DNA of 64,000 nucleotides, taken from Ascidia mentula. Lineage: Eukaryota; Chordata; Ascidiacea; Phlebobranchia; Ascidiidae. Under the pieces are notes generated by a model. It saw nothing but the letters and a program-made list of their open reading frames with translations, made no database searches and was not told the DNA's origin. Location: contig OX387205.1 of assembly GCA_947561715.1 (NCBI GenBank), positions 5,001 through 69,000 on the forward strand, given 5' to 3'. This document shows positions 62,589 through 64,000 of this stretch, piece after piece. The number at the start of each line of letters is the position of its first letter. The stretch's first letter is position 1. A program made the translations under genes and the position numbers.

Positions 62589-62991
62589 CACCAAGTCTGT
62601 ATATCATATTGAATGATTATTGTTTACTTGTGTGGATGGTTCCTATGCAACTAAGCAAATAATGTAAATTTTGTAACAATGAAATATTAACAATCACTGT
62701 TTTTAACAGTTGTTGTGATGTATCAAAGCGCTTTATATTGTGTAGTGGTCAAATTGCTTTGTAGTAATGTCAGATATGCTTCTTTGTTTATTTATTTTTT
62801 TTTAAATTTAGTTTGCTCCTGTGTAGTTGCACCTTTTATTGGCACAGTTTTGGGTTAATATTCAACATGTGGTACACTGGGTCCAGTTAGTAAGTCATAA
62901 ACAGCAATGGAAGACCTATGGTGGACAGAATAAAGTTTAGTTGGTGACTGCTTTAGACTGCGGGGAATATCAGTATTTCTTTTAAAAAAGT

Positions 62992-63545
62992 TTCGCCTGC
63001 GGGGAATGCCCGTCTTGTTCTACTCTGTTACAGAGAAACTCAGTGATGTCACAAGGCAACCGGTGAAACATTGGGGTCAATTTTCGGGTTGAATGAGCAG
63101 GGAGTCACGTGCTGTAGCCAGAGCGATTTTCAGCGTGTTTGGTGCAGTTTTAGCGCATTTTTTCCCTTCTCATTCTGCTAGACATTTGGTGTTGGGTGCT
63201 GCAACAAAGTTGGTTGAAAAAGAATCAAAATGTTCAAGTGTTCATAGCTCAAAATTGAATCACAGAAGTATACCTTAATTTGTGATTTTATGTTAGGCCC
63301 GCCTGTTGTTTACGCATTCAGGTCAAAATTAGTTGCTTAAAGCGCCCCCAGGTTGGACATTATTTTAGCTGACTAGGCTGCAATAAATGTACGTTAGTTT
63401 TGCGAAAAATTGAATCACAAAAACCTCATCCAATTTGCAATTTAATGTGGGCCCTAACCATTTGTACACAATGGCAAAAAACTTGTCACAGGAAAGTTGC
63501 TTTGGTTGCCCCCTGGGACTGTTTTTGCTATCTTATAGGACATAA
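62992..63545 (+). repeat. Dispersed repeat, copy 2
   Basis: Reverse-complement partner of 541-1112. Shared blocks include GCGGGGAATGCCCGTC near 63000, CAAGGCAACCGGTGA near 63055, the two TTGAATCACA blocks near 63255 and 63408, and GGTTGCCCCCTGGGACTG near 63504. It starts about 60 bp after the cystatin poly(A) signal. Divergence between copies is modest with small indels. No coding capacity. Confidence 0.6.
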
Positions 63546-63659
63546 GATTGAAGGGTCGTAGTTGGTTTGTCCGAAGATTTTGAAGAAATTGCATCACCGC
63601 GAACCCAACATCAAACCTGTCCAGAAAGTCCCGGTGAGACAACATGCTGCCTGCAGGTC

Positions 63660-63800
63660 CTGTCCGAACAAAACCGTGATCTGGGACCGAGCACCGTGAT
63701 CTGTGCTGGTCGATGAGACCAAAAGCCATGATCTAGGAGACCGAATACGTGAGCTCAGACCGAAAATGATGATCCGGGAGACCGGAAGCAATGATATGTT
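63660..63800. repeat. Degenerate short tandem repeat, about 25 bp
   Basis: Variants of GACCGAnnnCCGTGATCTG recur five to six times (CCGTGATCTGGG, CCGTGATCTGTG, CCATGATCTAGG, ACGTGAGCTC, TGATGATCCGGG). The remainder to 64000 is purine-rich with no recognised gene. Confidence 0.5.
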
Positions 63801-64000
63801 TATTTGTGGAAAGAGTCGCAAATATATAAGGATACATCAAAGACGAGTCAGAAACAAAGATATAATTGCTGCGATTACGCGACAAAGGAGACGTAGAAGA
63901 AGTAGCGCAAGTTGAAAGATGTAACGCAAGTGAGATAACCAGCGATGGCGTCAGAAAGACGGGTGTAAATGTAAAAGAGTAGAAAAACCAAGTTTAAAAC

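Overview
The window is eukaryotic nuclear DNA, AT-rich and intron-rich, with compact genes. An invertebrate deuterostome, most likely an ascidian tunicate such as Ciona, is my best guess from gene content, short introns and small intergenic spaces. I made no species-level match. All gene models below were built by hand from splice sites and reading phase. In the complete models the coding exons sum to a multiple of three.

Layout. (1) 2.0-17.2 kb is a tandem triplication, each unit carrying one near-identical alpha-carbonic anhydrase gene (minus strand) with a signal peptide and a GPI-type tail. A young LINE with an intact 1142-residue endonuclease/reverse transcriptase ORF sits in the second unit, flanked by a perfect 17-bp target duplication. 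The empty site survives in a sister unit. (2) 17.2-20.6 kb holds no gene I can support. (3) 21.1-22.6 kb: membrane-anchored sulfotransferase-like gene (plus). (4) 23.2-32.3 kb: complete 21-exon retinoblastoma-like (p107/p130) gene (minus), with a 59-bp minisatellite filling one intron and a consensus E2F site upstream. (5) 34.0-40.8 kb: complete TMC channel-like gene (plus) with two duplicated 108-bp exons that cannot both be included without creating a stop. (6) 41.3-45.7 kb: ABCB8-type mitochondrial ABC transporter (minus). (7) 47.2-53.1 kb: complete M1 aminopeptidase N-like gene (plus) with an hAT-type MITE in intron 1. (8) 53.5-55.6 kb: 12-copy, 181-bp tandem array. (9) 56.2-57.4 kb: second sulfotransferase-like paralogue (minus). 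(10) 57.8-59.5 kb: possible small gene and a decayed DNA-transposon transposase. (11) 62.0-62.6 kb: complete stefin-type cystatin gene (plus).

Copies of one roughly 560-bp dispersed repeat lie near both window edges in inverted orientation. RBL and TMC diverge from a shared 1.4-1.8 kb upstream region; the sulfotransferase/RBL and TMC/ABCB8 pairs converge with close poly(A) signals. There is no evident shared pathway among the genes: this is an ordinary mixed metazoan locus. Its main points of interest are the recent gene triplication, the frame-locked alternative exons in TMC, and three GC-AG introns.
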